Assembly: GCA_051453625.1 (NCBI GenBank)
Contig: JBOZIK010000001.1
Span: 157,680,635 to 157,713,941, forward strand
Origin: Welwitschia mirabilis
Taxonomy: Eukaryota; Gnetophyta; Gnetopsida; Welwitschiales
Direction of reading: 5' to 3'
Length of the DNA: 33,307 bases
Below are positions 31,575 to 33,307 of the stretch, in pieces (positions within the stretch are counted from its first letter, which is position 1; the number at the start of each line of letters is the position of its first letter). Under the pieces are notes generated by a model. That model saw nothing but the letters and a program-made list of their open reading frames with translations, did not search any database and had not been told where the DNA came from. Both the position numbers and the translations under genes were made by a program.

Positions 31575-33130
31575 TAACTCTTAGTTCATTTTAAAGATAA
31601 AGAAAATTATCAAAATTTAGGGGTTTAGTAAAGATATCAGTAAATTGGCAATTTTTACTAATAAAATTCATAGTAATATTTTATTTTTTAACTTGATCTC
31701 TTAAAAAATGATGTCTTAGTTCAATGTGCTTAGTTCTAGAGTGTTGAATAGGATTTTTGGAAATATTAATTATACTGGTGTTATCATAAAAAATAAGAAC
31801 CTATTTAAAATTTAAACCAAAGTTCTTTAGTATTTCCTTCATCTAAAGGAGATAAGCACAACAACTCCCTACTATGATATACTCAGGTTCTTCTATTGAA
31901 AGGGTGATAAAATTTTGCTTTTTACTTGTCCATCCTACTAAACACAATCCTAATAGAAAACAATTACCACTTGTGTGCTTTCTATTATCTTTACATCCAG
32001 CCTAATTTACATCACTGATTCCTACAAGTTTAAAATATGTCTTAGTTGGTACCAAAAATCATAATCACATGTGCCTTTTATATATTTAATTATTCTTTTT
32101 ACTGCTCGTAAGTATGATTCTTTTGGTTGGGTTTGGTATCTTGCACACACACCAATACTAAACATGATATCAGGTCTACTTGCAATCAAATATAATAAAC
32201 TTTCAATCATACTCCTATGAAGCTTCTAATCTACTGATTTTTCATCTTTATCCAAACTAACTTTATAAGATGTTGACATTAGAGTATCAGTTGTTTTAGC
32301 ATTTTCTAATCCAAAATATTTGATTAAGTTATTTGCATATTTAAATTGAGAGATAAAAATTCCATTCTTTATTTGCTTAATCTATAATCCAAAAAATATT
32401 TTCACTTCACCAAGCATGCTCATCTCAAAATGTGTTGTCATAATATTTTTAAATTCTTGTGATAAACTTTTGTTAAAAGCACCAAATATGATATTGTCAA
32501 CATAAATTTGTCTAATAATAAAATCCTTTTTCAACTTTTAAATAAATAAATTCTTATCTATTATTCCACAAATATAACCATTAACATTTCAAAATGTGAT
32601 TAACGTTTCATACCAAGCTCTTGGAGCTTGATTCAACCCATACAAAGCTTTCTTAAGACTATAAGCATGATCATATTTATGAGGATTTATAAGTTCTTGT
32701 ATTCATTCTACATATAGTTCTTCATTTAGGGTTTTATTTAAAAATGCAATCTTTACATCCATTTGATACACTTTGATATCCTTAAAGGCTGCAAATGATA
32801 AAAACATTCTAATGCTATCAAGTGTTACTACTAGAGCAAATGTGTCTCCGATATCAATGCCTTAGATTTGGTTGTAGCTTTATGCTACTAATCTTACTTT
32901 ATTTTTTATGACATTATTTTCTTCATTACATTTGTTCTTAAAGATTCACTTAGTCCCAATGACATCAAACTTCTAAACATCATTTCTTTTAAACTATTGT
33001 AATTCATCTTGCATGGCCATCATCCATTCTTCTTGGAATTTAGCTTCTTCAAATTTCTTAGGTTCTATTTGTGAAACATAACAAATGTGGACACAAAAAT
33101 TCTTCATAGATCTTCTTGTTTTTTATCTTT
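31575..33130 (-). pseudogene. Ty1/copia pol relic: RT and RNase H
   Basis: This is the reverse transcriptase and RNase H part of a copia polyprotein, minus strand. Landmarks in order are RTRRSMKNF and VSQIEPKKFEEAKF with WMMAMQDEL (integrase-RT junction); MFLSFAAFKDIKVYQMDVKI and KKALYGLNQAPRAWYE (RT); QIYVDNIIFG (RT active site, 32493-32504); MIESLLYLIASRPDIMFSIG and YLRAVKRIIKYIKGT (connection). After a one-base frameshift near 32050 come GCKDNRKHTSGNC, IEEPEYIIVGSCCA, FYDNTSIINISKNPIQHSRT and TDIFTKP (RNase H). The family active site Tyr-Val-Asp-Asp reads Tyr-Val-Asp-Asn, so catalysis would fail even without the stops, most of which lie at Gln or Trp positions. The family is certain. The 5' part of pol is outside the window or unreadable. 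Confidence 0.95.
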
Positions 33131-33307
33131 AAACTAATTTCTCCAATAATAAACCCTAAAGGTAATATTTTAGCTCTTTAAACTCTTTACTTGTGACTTC
33201 TTTTATAAGAACTTCTTATTTTTTAGTAGATACTACTTTAGTTGTAGGAATGTTTGGAGATATGTCTTTCTCATCATTTGAACAATTAGGGCTTATGTTA
33301 AAATCAT

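Larger units (their letters stand above)
28269..33307 (-). mobile_element. Ty1/copia element (Sirevirus-like), 3' part, runs off right edge
   Basis: On the minus strand the order is pol (integrase end, RT, RNase H; about 33130-31575), a spacer, an extra ORF (31222-30725), purine-rich tracts, then the 3' LTR (29663-28269). Gag and the 5' LTR are outside the window. A pol followed by an extra 3' ORF and several polypurine-like tracts is the layout of Sireviruses. The LTR is related to that of the 7379-13927 element: both have taggattg near the + left edge, a g-rich block followed by tttgaatat, and gtcaac/gttgac phrases. It sits inside the 5' LTR of the minus-strand gypsy element, so it is the youngest layer here. 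Confidence 0.85.

Noticed and set aside
1-33307. An undescribed functional system
   Set aside because: Every recognisable protein has inactivating changes and belongs to known retrotransposon superfamilies; the remaining DNA shows no conserved coding or RNA structure that I can support.

Overview
The window looks like plant nuclear DNA from a gene-poor, repeat-packed region. It is very AT-rich, has no long intact reading frame and no recognisable host gene, and what can be identified is decayed LTR retrotransposons of both plant superfamilies: Ty1/copia (Sirevirus-like layout) and Ty3/gypsy (Athila/Tat-like gag and protease). I cannot name the species. Three runs of N (1523-2034, 14397-14893, 16200-16579) are assembly gaps; several open frames crossing them are artefacts.

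Left part (1-7378): a candidate LTR start at 379 with a TATA-like box, a gap, a pyrimidine-rich block (2451-3120), a 61-bp tandem duplication carrying a tRNA-Met-type primer-binding-site look-alike (3861-3982), and a Ty3/gypsy protease relic on + (about 4530-4904). Most of the rest is unrecognised AT-rich DNA.

Middle (7379-13927): one Ty1/copia element on the minus strand, with two direct LTRs of about 1.2 kb, a polypurine tract, a primer-binding site, and a dead gag that includes a CCHC zinc knuckle. A foreign stretch of about 1.2 kb seems to split gag, and no pol domain is recognisable.

Right part (16860-33307): a nest of three elements. A plus-strand gypsy element (LTR from about 16860, gag about 19247-20210) is cut off near 20455 by a minus-strand element of the same family (3' LTR 20455-21895, protease about 25870-26260, gag about 26390-27190, a piece of 5' LTR to 28268). 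That 5' LTR is in turn broken by a minus-strand copia element (3' LTR 28269-29663, an extra 3' ORF, RT-RNase H pol relic), which runs off the right edge. The two gypsy copies confirm each other by colinear homology over LTR, leader and gag.

None of these proteins can work as read. Stops sit where related proteins have Gln, Trp or Arg, and catalytic or metal-binding residues are changed by single G-to-A or C-to-T steps, as expected of long-silenced, cytosine-methylated DNA. I found no convincing new biological system; the value lies in the nesting history and the decay pattern.
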